From the NCBI GenBank assembly GCA_947085325.1, contig CAMTVY010000007.1, forward strand, positions 1 through 64,000: a stretch of 64,000 nt of DNA. Direction: 5' to 3'. The DNA comes from JAQBXX01 sp947085325. Lineage in GTDB: Bacteria; Pseudomonadota; Gammaproteobacteria; SURF-13. Within the stretch, counting starts at the first letter, position 1; every line of letters begins with the position of its first letter. A program made the position numbers and the translations under genes. The notes beneath the pieces are model-generated. The model was not told the origin of the DNA, searched no databases, and saw only the letters and a list, made by a program, of their open reading frames with translations. This document shows positions 25,902-35,188 of the stretch, one piece after another.

Positions 25902-26390
25902 CTACGCGGGGATAAACTTCAACGCCAGCCCGTTGTTGCACCAGCGCTCGCCGGTAGGCTTGGGGCCGTCATTGAAGACATGGCCCTGGTGGCCGCCGCA
26001 ACGCGCGCAGTGGTACTCCTTGCGCGGGTAGATCCACTTGAAGTCGGTCTTGGTGGCCACCGCGCCGGGCAGCGTCGTATAAAAACTCGGCCAGCCCGTA
26101 CCGCTGTCGAATTTCATGTCGGACGTGAACAGCGGCAAATCGCAGCCGGCACAGACGTACTGACCTTTACGTTTTTCATGGTTCAGCGGGCTGGATGAGC
26201 TGGGCTCCGTACCTTCCTTGCGCAAAACTTCGTATTGGCCGGGCGTCAGCAATGCCTTCCATTCCGCGTCCGATTTGACAATCTTGCCTATGGCCGTGGG
26301 CATGTTCATATCACCACTAAAAGTTCTGGATGCGATAAGGGGCAGGGTCGCAAGCCCCAGGCATGTTGCTATGAATTGACGTCTGTTCAT
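25902..26390 (-). CDS. msrB: Exported peptide-methionine (R)-S-oxide reductase MsrB
   Basis: Reduces the R-sulfoxide of methionine. From ATG 26390 it is 162 residues. It opens MNRRQFIATCLGLATLPLIA, a twin-arginine-like export signal. The zinc-site cysteines are in CAGCDLPLF and CARCGGHQGHVF, the substrate motif is FDSGTGWPSF, and the catalytic cysteine is in RWCNNGLALKF. A start six codons earlier (26408) exists, but GGAG at 8 bases favours 26390. First gene of the msrB-msrA pair, divergent from the DUF4325 gene. Confidence 0.94.
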   Translation of the reverse strand: MNRRQFIATCLGLATLPLIASRTFSGDMNMPTAIGKIVKSDAEWKALLTPGQYEVLRKEGTEPSSSSPLNHEKRKGQYVCAGCDLPLFTSDMKFDSGTGWPSFYTTLPGAVATKTDFKWIYPRKEYHCARCGGHQGHVFNDGPKPTGERWCNNGLALKFIPA

Positions 26391-26601
26391 GGCGCTATCT
26401 CCGCTCATTTGTTTCCACCAGTGCGCACAGTGTAAGACCGGGATATCACCTCTTTATCGCACAGTTGTCACAATTTTATACAGCCTTTGGGTTTGAGATA
26501 TTTGGTAAGAAATATAGCCGATTGGAGAATATATTAAGGGACCTCCGAGCAGTATGAGGGGCAGGATACAGGTATAAATGCGTGGCTAGGCGCGCTCACG
26601 C

Positions 26602-26655
26602 TTTACGTTTAGGGTAAGAATGCTTTACAATTAACAGCAACTCTCTTTACGTTTA
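26602..26655 (+). promoter_or_regulatory. Direct repeats TTTACGTTTA upstream of the DUF4325 gene
   Basis: TTTACGTTTA occurs at 26602-26611 and 26646-26655, 44 bp apart (about four helical turns), with GCTTTACAATTA between. The second copy ends 7 bases before the ATG. These may be operator half-sites, perhaps for the gene's own winged-helix product; that link is inference. Confidence 0.4.
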
Positions 26656-26662
26656 ATCCGCC

Positions 26663-27667
26663 ATGACTCCAGAACTCCGCCGTGCCATTCTCGCTGCCAT
26701 CGCTCAGGATGGCAGTAATGTCGCCGCTCGCCTGGCCGGGCAGCATGGGGTGTCGCGCCAGTCGGCCAGTGCCTGGCTGGGTAAACTAAAGCAGGAAGGG
26801 GTAATCGCTTCTTCCGGCGTTGGGCGCGGGGTTCGCTATCATCTGGTGACGCTGGCGCAGGTGCGGCAGGTCTATCCGCGCGCGGGGCTGCACGAGGACA
26901 GGGTGTGGCGTGAAGCCATTGCCCCCGCGCTGCACGATCTGCCGGCCAACGTGCGTGATATCTGGCACTACGCAGTGACGGAGATGGTGAACAATGCCAT
27001 CGACCATTCCGGTTCGGAGCGGGTGACGGTGGAATTGCTGCGCGATGCGCTGAACACCACGGTGTATGTCGCGGACGAGGGTGAGGGCATCTTCCTCAAG
27101 ATTCAGCGCGCATTCAACCTGTACGATCCGCGCGAGGCGATTCTGGAGTTGGCCAAGGGCAAGCTGACCACCGACCCGGACAACCATACCGGCGAGGGCA
27201 TCTTTTTTTCGTCCAAGGTCATGGATGCCTTCGACATTCGTTCCGGCACGCTGCACTTCATGCACGACGAGTGGGGGGCGGATGTGTTGCTGGAGCGTCC
27301 CGCCAACGCGCCCGGCACGCTGGTGCTGATGCGGCTGGCGAACGATAGCGGGCGCACCTTGCAGGAGGTGTTCGACCAGTTTGCTACACCGGAGGAATAC
27401 ACCTTTGCCAAGACTATCGTGCCGGTGCGGCTGGCACAGCATGAAGGGGAGAAGCTGGTGTCTCGCTCGCAGGCCAAGCGGCTGACCCTGCGCTTTGAAC
27501 GATTTCAAATAGTGGTGCTGGATTTCGCCGGGGTGGAGGAGATCGGGCAGGCGTTTGCTGATGAGGTGTTCCGTGTATTCCATCAGGCTCATCCGGCAAC
27601 TGCCCTGGTGCCGATACACATGACGCCAGCGGTGGAGAACATGTTCAAGCGGGCAGTGAAGGGATGA
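26663..27667 (+). CDS. Winged-helix / HATPase / DUF4325 (STAS-like) fusion protein
   Basis: A 334-residue single-gene combination of three modules. Residues 1-70 are a helix-turn-helix region (GVSRQSASAWLGKLKQEGVI). Residues about 100-230 are a GHKL-type ATPase of the anti-sigma kinase sort, with N-box TEMVNNAIDHS, G1 box DEGEGIF and GEGIFFSS. Residues about 250-330 match DUF4325, a STAS-like fold (FQIVVLDFAGVEEIGQAFADEVF). In partner-switching systems the kinase and STAS parts are separate proteins and control a sigma factor; here they are joined to a DNA-binding domain, suggesting a self-contained regulator. The target is unknown. It stands alone, divergent from msrB, with repeats before its start. 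Confidence 0.75.
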   Translation: MTPELRRAILAAIAQDGSNVAARLAGQHGVSRQSASAWLGKLKQEGVIASSGVGRGVRYHLVTLAQVRQVYPRAGLHEDRVWREAIAPALHDLPANVRDIWHYAVTEMVNNAIDHSGSERVTVELLRDALNTTVYVADEGEGIFLKIQRAFNLYDPREAILELAKGKLTTDPDNHTGEGIFFSSKVMDAFDIRSGTLHFMHDEWGADVLLERPANAPGTLVLMRLANDSGRTLQEVFDQFATPEEYTFAKTIVPVRLAQHEGEKLVSRSQAKRLTLRFERFQIVVLDFAGVEEIGQAFADEVFRVFHQAHPATALVPIHMTPAVENMFKRAVKG

Positions 27668-27701
27668 TATGAGTACTATCGGGCAGCTCGATTGGCGAGG
27701 C

Positions 27702-27901
27702 TATACATAGCGTCATAAATCTACTGCGCGTCTTTGATGCGGGTGCGTGCGGTGCTCGAAATCCTCATGTACTGGCGTGTACACTCCGGTTCCTGCGCTC
27801 CACCGCCCCCGCCTGCGACGCACAGGGATGTGCTAGTGTCGCGGGAGGCAGGATGCCGGGAGCGACCAAGCCGCTCGCTACGATTTATGACGCTATGTAT
27901 A
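27702..27901. mobile_element. 200-bp MITE-like element with 20-bp perfect terminal inverted repeats
   Basis: TATACATAGCGTCATAAATC (27702-27721) and its exact complement GATTTATGACGCTATGTATA (27882-27901) bound about 160 bp of GC-rich sequence with no gene. Inside, TGTAC-TGGC-GTGTACA is a smaller palindrome. It lies in the convergent gap between the DUF4325 gene and the MCE operon end. No target duplication is obvious, so a non-mobile structured intergenic element is the alternative. Confidence 0.45.
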
Positions 27902-27909
27902 ACAAGAAA

Positions 27910-28545
27910 TTATTGGCTGACTGACGCGTCGATACAAAAGTCGGCCAGCTGGGCCAGCATGCGTTGCAGTGCCCGGTTCGCTGCGGTGACGCCGCCGTAG
28001 GCATCGTCGCTGGCGGCGTTTTCGGCCTCATCGAACAGCTTCACGGCGAGCACCCGTTTGCTGCGCACGTCGATCAGTTGCGCGCGCAACGTGAGCTGTA
28101 CCCGGCTGGGCCGGGTGCTGAAATCGTGTTGCAGGCGGATCAGTTCGGTATCGAGTCTGACATCGGCGGGCACCGCGCCCGGCGTTTGCACGACGGCGCG
28201 AAAACTCCCCGTTTGCTCCAAGGCCTGCGCCAGCAGCGGCCCCAGCATGCGTGCCGGGGTATCCGCCCATTGATTGGCTGCAAAGTACTCCAGTTCGTAG
28301 GGCTGCCGCACGTAGGCCATCTGGGGGGTATCGAAGCCGGGACGCGCGCGCGGCAGGCTGACGGCCAACACCAGGTCTCGTTTTACTTGCGCCGTTTTGA
28401 TGGCCGGTCGTGCATCGAGCACGTAGATGCTGGGGCTTTGCACCTGCGGGGCCGGCGGCAAAGCCGCACAGCCGGCGAGCAGCATGACGGACACTAGAGC
28501 TTGCAGTGCCCGGTAGTGAATACGCTTGTGTCTGTTTATGTTCAT
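27910..28545 (-). CDS. PqiC-like ABC-transport auxiliary lipoprotein
   Basis: A 211-residue predicted outer-membrane lipoprotein: signal peptide with lipobox LLAGC (cysteine at about 26), followed by SPSIYVLDARPAI and a DUF330/ABC_trans_aux-type domain (LVLAVSLPRARPGFDTPQMAY, LDTELIRLQHDF). In PqiABC this partner anchors the MCE tunnel at the outer membrane. It is the last gene of the MCE operon, 19 bp after the MCE gene. Confidence 0.85.
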   Translation of the reverse strand: MNINRHKRIHYRALQALVSVMLLAGCAALPPAPQVQSPSIYVLDARPAIKTAQVKRDLVLAVSLPRARPGFDTPQMAYVRQPYELEYFAANQWADTPARMLGPLLAQALEQTGSFRAVVQTPGAVPADVRLDTELIRLQHDFSTRPSRVQLTLRAQLIDVRSKRVLAVKLFDEAENAASDDAYGGVTAANRALQRMLAQLADFCIDASVSQ

Positions 28546-28564
28546 CGTTCAACGGCCCTAGTGC

Positions 28565-29491
28565 TCATTCGCCGGGCCCGCGCTTCGCTGCGGGCTTGCC
28601 GTACAGCAATGCGCTCGGGTTCTGTTCCATCTGACCGCTGAAGCGCCGCAAGGAGTTGGTCAGGTCGCGTAATTCCGTGACCAGTTGGTGCACTTCCGGC
28701 AGCGTCTCGCCGGTAAATTGCTGGACATCGGTGCGGGCGCCATCAAACACGCCGCTTGCGCTCGTTCCTGCACGGGCGACCTCGTTTGCCATGCGGTCGA
28801 AGGCCTCCGCGCTGCGTTGTACGCGCTGCGCGAGTTGCGGCAGTTCTTCACTCAGGCGCGCGGTGTTTTCCATGGTGCGGGCCGCATTGGTCAGGCTGGA
28901 GTCGATCGCGGCCGAGCGTGCCGCAAGGGTGCTCGACAAAACCTTGATATCCGCCAGGGTTGTCTTGACGGCGCGCCGGTTATCTTCATCCATCAAGGCA
29001 TTAAGATTTTCGCTGGTGCGGTTGAGATTGGTGAGCAACGCCGTGAGCGCGGAATCGAGCCGCGTCATGAGCGAAGGCCCGGCCTTGATCACCGGGTATT
29101 TCTCGCCGGCCTGCTGCTGCAGCGGCGGCGAATCGCGGCCGCCCCCCGTCAGATCGACAAAGGCGATACCGGTCAATCCCTGCGTCTGGAGTACGGCCAC
29201 GGTATCCTCTTTGACCGGGGTGCCGCGCTCGATGGCGAGCGTCAACTGCACCTGTTCGCCATTCCCCGGCGCCAGCGCGATTTTCTGCACGCGGCCGACC
29301 TCGACGCCGTGGTAGCGCACCGGCGCGTTGAGATTCAGCCCCGACACCGATTCCTTCATGTAGGTCTGGTAGACGTCGTAATCCTTGCGATAGGAATTCC
29401 CGCTGCTCAACCACAGCACGCTGCCGATCAGCGCTGCGCTTAACGCCAGCACGAAAATTCCGACGGCGGCAAACCTTACTTTGTCTTCCAT
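28565..29491 (-). CDS. MCE-domain (MlaD/PqiB-type) lipid transport protein
   Basis: A 308-residue periplasmic substrate-binding or tunnel subunit. One N-terminal membrane anchor (AAVGIFVLALSAALIGSVLW) precedes a single MCE domain (about 40-115, with LNAPVRYHGVEVGRVQKI and LTGIAFVDLTGG). A long helical stretch (about 150-270) with heptad-like hydrophobics suggests a needle-like oligomer. It overlaps the ATPase gene by 16 bases. The single MCE domain and the STAS-fused permease set it apart from the classical MlaFEDCB locus. Confidence 0.88.
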   Translation of the reverse strand: MEDKVRFAAVGIFVLALSAALIGSVLWLSSGNSYRKDYDVYQTYMKESVSGLNLNAPVRYHGVEVGRVQKIALAPGNGEQVQLTLAIERGTPVKEDTVAVLQTQGLTGIAFVDLTGGGRDSPPLQQQAGEKYPVIKAGPSLMTRLDSALTALLTNLNRTSENLNALMDEDNRRAVKTTLADIKVLSSTLAARSAAIDSSLTNAARTMENTARLSEELPQLAQRVQRSAEAFDRMANEVARAGTSASGVFDGARTDVQQFTGETLPEVHQLVTELRDLTNSLRRFSGQMEQNPSALLYGKPAAKRGPGE

Positions 29492-30267
29492 GCCTGCTCG
29501 CGTGCCGCACGTCCGCGCGGCCCATAAAAAAATTCCCGGATCAGCGGGTGCTCCGACTGAGAAAGCTCTGTCATGGTGCCCACCCCCAGGATATGTCCCT
29601 CACCCAGCACTGCGACGCGGTCTGCCGTCCGCCACAGCAGGTCGAGGTCGTGCGTCACCATCATAATGGTCAATCCGAGCGCATCGCGCAAGCTCACCAC
29701 CAGCTCGTCAATGCCGCTCGCGCTGAGCGGGTCGAGACCTGCGGTCGGTTCGTCGAGAAAAAGCAGTTCGGGATCGAGGGCGATGGCGCGCGCCAGCGCA
29801 GCGCGCTTGCGCATCCCGCCGCTCAATTCACTCGGATACTTGGGGCCTGCATCCGCGGGCAGGCCGGTGAGCGCGATCTTCACGGCGGCGACCTCGTCGA
29901 TGAGCCGTGCGCTGAGCTGCGTGTGTTCGCGCAGCACCATGCCGACATTCTCTGCCACCGTAAGCGAGTTGAACAGCGCGCCGCGCTCGAACATGACGCC
30001 CCACCGGCGCCGCAGCGGCAGCGCCTGCTCGTCGCTCAAGCCGAGCACTTCCCGCCCGAACACCCGGATCGAACCCGACACCGGCTGTTGCAGCAGGATG
30101 ATTTCACGCAGCAGCGTGGACTTGCCGCAGCCGCTGCCGCCCACCAGCGCGAAAATCTCACCCGGGCGCACCGTCAGGCTGACGCTCTCATGCACCACGG
30201 CTGTGCCGAAGCGCGTGTTCAGATCGCGGATTTCGACTACGGCGCCGGTGTTCTGCGGTTGTTCCAT
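29476..30267 (-). CDS. ABC transporter ATP-binding protein (MlaF-like)
   Basis: A 263-residue ATPase of the MCE transporter. Walker A is GGSGCGKST (about residue 40), the Q-loop region is RRWGVMFERGALFNSLTV, the signature is LSGGMRKRAALARA, and Walker B is LLFLDEPTAGLDP. The FERGALF and GMRKR features are MlaF-like. ATG 30267 is used; the frame is open 49 codons upstream but those overlap the permease gene. Located 8 bp after the permease stop. Confidence 0.9.
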   Translation of the reverse strand: MEQPQNTGAVVEIRDLNTRFGTAVVHESVSLTVRPGEIFALVGGSGCGKSTLLREIILLQQPVSGSIRVFGREVLGLSDEQALPLRRRWGVMFERGALFNSLTVAENVGMVLREHTQLSARLIDEVAAVKIALTGLPADAGPKYPSELSGGMRKRAALARAIALDPELLFLDEPTAGLDPLSASGIDELVVSLRDALGLTIMMVTHDLDLLWRTADRVAVLGEGHILGVGTMTELSQSEHPLIREFFYGPRGRAAREQAWKTK

Positions 30268-30275
30268 CGCAGTGC

Positions 30276-31403
30276 TCAGATGTCGAGCCAGTTGAAGATG
30301 ATGGAGAACAGCGCATCGGCCACGATGATCAGAAAGATCGACTGCACCACGCTCAGCGTCGTCTGCCGCCCGACGCTGTCGGCGCTGCCGCTGACCTGAA
30401 ACCCCCGGTAGCATCCGACCAGCGCGATGATCGCGGCGAACACCGGCGCTTTGCCGATGCCGACCAGATAGGAAGACAGGCTGACCGCGTCTTCGAAGCG
30501 GTCGAGAAAATCCTCGAAGCTGACACCGAGCTTGGAGCGCGCCATGACCATACCGCCGAGCACACCGGCCACATCGGTATACACCGTGAGCAGAGGCAAC
30601 GCGATGATCAGCGCCAGCATCTTGGGCAGCACCAGCAGTTCCTGCGGCCCGACGCCAATGGTACGCAACGCGTCAATCTCCTCGGTGACTTTCATGGTGC
30701 CGATTTGCGCCGTATACGCGGAGCCCGACCGCCCCGCGACGATGATGGCGGTGAGCAGGGGCGAAAGCTCGCGCAGCATCGAAAGCCCCACCAGATCGAC
30801 AATGAATATATTTGCGCCGAAGCGTTGCAGCTGGTCCGCACCCTGATACGCGATCACCACCCCCATCAGGAACGCCAGCAGGCCGGTAATCGGCAGCGCC
30901 TCAACCCCGGCCGTCTGCAGATTATGCAGGATGGCGCGCCAGCGGATGCGGCGCGGCTGAGCGAGCGAACGCAGCAGGGCGGTCGCGCTTTCCCCGATAA
31001 ACGCCAGCATGCCGGACATGCCGAGCAGCCCGCGCCAGGTGTGCTGCCCGATACTCGCCAGCAGGCCGTCTCTGGCCGGGGCTGCGGGTTCCGGCGTTAC
31101 GGCGCGCGCCGCGACCAACTGCAGCAAGGCGTTGAACTCGGGCCGCAATCCATTGATCCGGACATTACGCCCGCGCTGCTCCAGCGCACGGACAGTCCGT
31201 TGCAGCAACCACGCCCCCGCAGTGTCCAGCGCGGAAATCGCCGCAGCGTCGATCACCAGATCGCCCTCACCGGGCCAGGAAAGGGTTTCCAATCGCTGTT
31301 CGAGCCGGGCGATGCCCTGCACGGTCCACGCCCCCGCACAGCGCACCACAACAGACGCCATATCCGCTTCGATCACCAGTTGCGCAACTTGTTCGGCTGT
31401 CAT
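30276..31403 (-). CDS. MlaE-type permease with N-terminal STAS domain
   Basis: A 375-residue inner-membrane permease. Residues about 1-100 form a STAS domain (DLVIDAAAISALDTAGAWLL) that in the Mla system is the separate protein MlaB; here it is fused. The rest is a MlaE permease with about five membrane helices and the family box LSPLLTAIIVAGRSGSAY, followed by the coupling-helix region TMKVTEEIDALRTIG. First gene of the four-gene operon permease, ATPase, MCE, lipoprotein. Substrate presumed phospholipid by family. Confidence 0.9.
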   Translation of the reverse strand: MTAEQVAQLVIEADMASVVVRCAGAWTVQGIARLEQRLETLSWPGEGDLVIDAAAISALDTAGAWLLQRTVRALEQRGRNVRINGLRPEFNALLQLVAARAVTPEPAAPARDGLLASIGQHTWRGLLGMSGMLAFIGESATALLRSLAQPRRIRWRAILHNLQTAGVEALPITGLLAFLMGVVIAYQGADQLQRFGANIFIVDLVGLSMLRELSPLLTAIIVAGRSGSAYTAQIGTMKVTEEIDALRTIGVGPQELLVLPKMLALIIALPLLTVYTDVAGVLGGMVMARSKLGVSFEDFLDRFEDAVSLSSYLVGIGKAPVFAAIIALVGCYRGFQVSGSADSVGRQTTLSVVQSIFLIIVADALFSIIFNWLDI

Positions 31404-31574
31404 TGTCTCAGCTACATGATATCCAAATGTCTCGCACCCTGGTCATTTCGCCGCCCGCCGTAACTTTAACATACGGTCATGCTGCCGCAGGGTCATACAA
31501 CTGGGCGCTTGATTAATCGCACTGTCTAGAGTACTATCAGGCGTATTACCAATAACTCCATGAGGAGATAAACC

Positions 31575-31835
31575 ATGTCCCAACTAACCGCCAATGATCT
31601 GAAAACAAAAGGTATCGCAGCCATTGAGGCCGTGCTGGCGGAACGGCCAGAAGCGATTGTCTCGGTGCGCGGCAAGGATCGGTTTGTGGTGATGGAGATT
31701 GCGCAATATCACTACCTGCGAGAATGCGAACTGGAAGCGGCGTTGGCCGAAACGCGCGCCGATATCGCGGCGGGACGCTTTGTGAAGGAGTCGCCAGCGG
31801 CGCATGTTAAGCGGGTGAAGAAGTCTGCCGCATGA
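31575..31835 (+). CDS. Type II antitoxin (Phd/YefM-like)
   Basis: An 86-residue small protein. The N-terminal half (ANDLKTKGIAAIEAVLAERP then AIVSVRGKDRFVVM) resembles Phd/YefM antitoxins that dimerise on DNA; the acidic then basic C-terminal tail (RFVKESPAAHVKRVKKSAA) would wrap the toxin. GAGGAGA about 6 bases ahead sets the ATG. It overlaps the toxin gene by 4 bases (ATGA). Confidence 0.78.
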   Translation: MSQLTANDLKTKGIAAIEAVLAERPEAIVSVRGKDRFVVMEIAQYHYLRECELEAALAETRADIAAGRFVKESPAAHVKRVKKSAA

Positions 31836-32107
31836 GCTTCCGGCTGATATTCACCGAGCAATACGAAAAACGCGCCGCGCGTTTTCTCAAACGCCATCCT
31901 GAACTGGGAAAACAATACCTCAAGACACTGCAATTGCTGGAGATGAATCCGCACCACCCCTCGCTGCGCTTGCATGCCTTGGGTGGAAAGCTGCAAGGGC
32001 TGCATTCGGTTTCCATCAACCTTTCTTATCGCATTACACTGGAGCTGTTGATTCAGGATAAAGAGATCATTCCGGTGAACGTCGGCGATCATGATATGGT
32101 GTATTGA
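31832..32107 (+). CDS. RelE/ParE-superfamily toxin
   Basis: A 91-residue protein with the RelE-like order: YEKRAARFLKRHPELGKQY helices, NPHHPSLRLHALGGKLQGLHSVSI, then SYRITLEL and the ending DHDMVY. Likely a ribosome-dependent mRNA endonuclease like RelE/YafQ, but a ParE-type gyrase poison cannot be excluded from sequence. Directly coupled to its antitoxin. Confidence 0.8.
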   Translation: MSFRLIFTEQYEKRAARFLKRHPELGKQYLKTLQLLEMNPHHPSLRLHALGGKLQGLHSVSINLSYRITLELLIQDKEIIPVNVGDHDMVY

Positions 32108-32229
32108 CGTTAAGAAGCGGCAAGTGCACGTCACCCGACCAAACGAATGCGCCAGATGATATGGAACAGTCCAGCCTATACTGGGTGCAGCGTGGCGATT
32201 CGCCATAACCCACCAACAAGGAGGCTGCC

Positions 32230-32319
32230 ATGAGCACCCGTGTTCGTCCGTTCGTCGCGTCGTTTGTGTTGTGGCTGGTCATGGTACGGCCGACCTGCAT
32301 TCCTGTCGCACGGAGCTGA
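32230..32319 (+). CDS. Small ORF (29 codons) with strong ribosome site
   Basis: ATG 32230 is preceded by AAGGAGG at 6 bases, the best ribosome site in the region, yet its frame stops after 29 codons: MSTRVRPFVASFVLWLVM then VRPTCIPVARS. The hydrophobic stretch after basic residues looks like a membrane or signal segment. It ends 14 bp before the SRPBCC start. It may be a leader peptide, a small membrane protein, or the shifted signal peptide of the next gene. Confidence 0.35.
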   Translation: MSTRVRPFVASFVLWLVMVRPTCIPVARS

Positions 32320-32333
32320 GCGAGCCGCCTGCC

Positions 32334-32771
32334 ATGCCGGCCATCGAACGCACTCTATTCATCCGGGCGCAGCCCGGGGCGGTATTCGACCTCATCGCGC
32401 GCGTCGAGGACTTTTCCCGCTACAGCCGCATCATCCGGGAGATACGCGGAATCGGGCCCGATACCTATCACTGGATCATCCGCGTGGCCGGCATCGAGTT
32501 CGATTGGGATTCCGTGGTGACCGAGGCGCGGCGCCCGCACCGATTCACCTGGCGCTCGGTCCGAGGCATCGAGAACGGCGGCACCTTCGACCTCAAGCCC
32601 GCCCGCGGCGGCACGGAGGTTTGCTTTACGATGGAGTATCGTCTGGGCAGCCCCATCCTGGAGAGGATTATCGACAACATCGCCGCGCCCATCATGCGCC
32701 GGGTCGCGACGGAAATCCTGGAGCAGGTGCGCCTGCGCCTCGAGCCCGCGCCCGGCACACCCGCTCAGTAA
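32334..32771 (+). CDS. SRPBCC (START-like) family protein
   Basis: A 145-residue protein from ATG 32334, with IERTLFIRAQPGAVFDLIAR, VEDFSRYSRIIREIRGI, FTWRSVRGIENGG and the long C-terminal helix ERIIDNIAAPIMRRVATEIL. This is the helix-grip fold of polyketide cyclase/Coq10-like proteins that bind lipophilic ligands. A GTG at 32271 would extend it 21 codons without support. The ligand is unknown. Convergent with the helicase gene. Confidence 0.7.
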   Translation: MPAIERTLFIRAQPGAVFDLIARVEDFSRYSRIIREIRGIGPDTYHWIIRVAGIEFDWDSVVTEARRPHRFTWRSVRGIENGGTFDLKPARGGTEVCFTMEYRLGSPILERIIDNIAAPIMRRVATEILEQVRLRLEPAPGTPAQ

Positions 32772-32913
32772 AGCGTCACCTGCTCCGCGAGAATAAGCGG
32801 CGTCACGCGAACAAAGGGGGCGTGTCTTTTGCTATCCCCCTGAACCCAACACGCACGCTACGCTTGCACATCGGCGTATGGGCTCTGATCATCCGGCCTC
32901 GATCACAGGGCTG

Positions 32914-34308
<1,395 letters not shown>

Positions 34309-34443
34309 AGGGAATCCTTGGTGTGATAATAATAGAGAGTGCGGCGGTGCGCCAAAGGGCAGACGCACGCATGCTGAAGGTGGATTCTACCAGTCAGACC
34401 ACTGCCAGCGCGAGGAAACGGCTGCATCCGGCGGCATAAAGGG

Positions 34444-34516
34444 CGCCTGGCGGGCCAGAAATCCGCCAGGCGTCGTCCCGTCACGGCACAGACCCTGCCC
34501 GGAAGGGTCTGTGCCG
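34444..34516. repeat. Two adjacent strong hairpins
   Basis: CGCCTGGCGG (34444-34453) pairs with CCGCCAGGCG (34463-34472), and CGGCACAGACCCT (34484-34496) pairs with AGGGTCTGTGCCG (34504-34516), both perfectly. They lie 26-98 bp after the DUF2231 stop and ahead of the helicase gene. There is no T-run, so they may be an extragenic palindrome pair or a processed 3' end. Confidence 0.6.
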
Positions 34517-34541
34517 CATGGATGAATGATTATCAGGCCCG

Positions 34542-35114
34542 TCAATGCCCGTGGCCACTCTCAGGCCCGGAGGGTGGCATCATGTCCTCGTCCATGCTCA
34601 TATCCATGTCCGCGTGATCGTGCGCGTGCGCGTCGCCTGTTGCGGAGGTCTTGCCCTCTTCTTTCGGCAAGGACTTGACGCCTATTCCGTAGCGGTACAC
34701 CACCTCGGCGCCGTGCCACGCCGTGGTCATCAGCAATACGGCGGCAAGTGCCAACGCCGCCAGAAATGGCACCGAGGTGGCGGTAATATTGCGCCGGTAA
34801 CGCCAGACCGACCAGCCCGTCAGCAGCAGAAACAGCAGCAAGGTAGTTACCGCCCAGTTGCGGTGTTCGGTCATCGCAACATGCGATGGCGTATCGTGCG
34901 CCACGCTGTTATAGGCCAACCAGCCGAAAATGGCGGTGACCACGGCAAACGCCGTTCCCAGCCATAAATTCCAGCGCGCCAGCACTGTCCACTGGGCATG
35001 CAGCAACGGTGATTTAATCAGCGGTAATGACAAATAGAAAAATGCCGCCAGTGACCACAGCGCCACGGTGAAATGTACAAAGACAGGATGCCAATTAGGT
35101 ATGATCTCGATCAC
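34542..35114 (-). CDS. DUF2231-family membrane protein with metal-ligand-rich tail
   Basis: A 190-residue inner-membrane protein with four predicted helices (about 10-32, 45-68, 88-106, 115-135). NWHPVFVHFTVALWSLAAFF at the N-terminus matches DUF2231. The C-terminal tail (about 160-190) is dense in His, Met, Asp and Glu (DAHAHDHADMDMSMDEDMM), a likely metal-binding segment. It is 74 bp after the His-rich exported protein gene on the same strand, suggesting a joint role in metal handling. Function unproved. Confidence 0.75.
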   Translation of the reverse strand: MIEIIPNWHPVFVHFTVALWSLAAFFYLSLPLIKSPLLHAQWTVLARWNLWLGTAFAVVTAIFGWLAYNSVAHDTPSHVAMTEHRNWAVTTLLLFLLLTGWSVWRYRRNITATSVPFLAALALAAVLLMTTAWHGAEVVYRYGIGVKSLPKEEGKTSATGDAHAHDHADMDMSMDEDMMPPSGPESGHGH

Positions 35115-35188
35115 TGTTTGTCCCCTTCATCAAAATTTGTCTAATGCCTGCGCGCTACGCCGGGCAGGCGTACTGAACAGACGCACGG

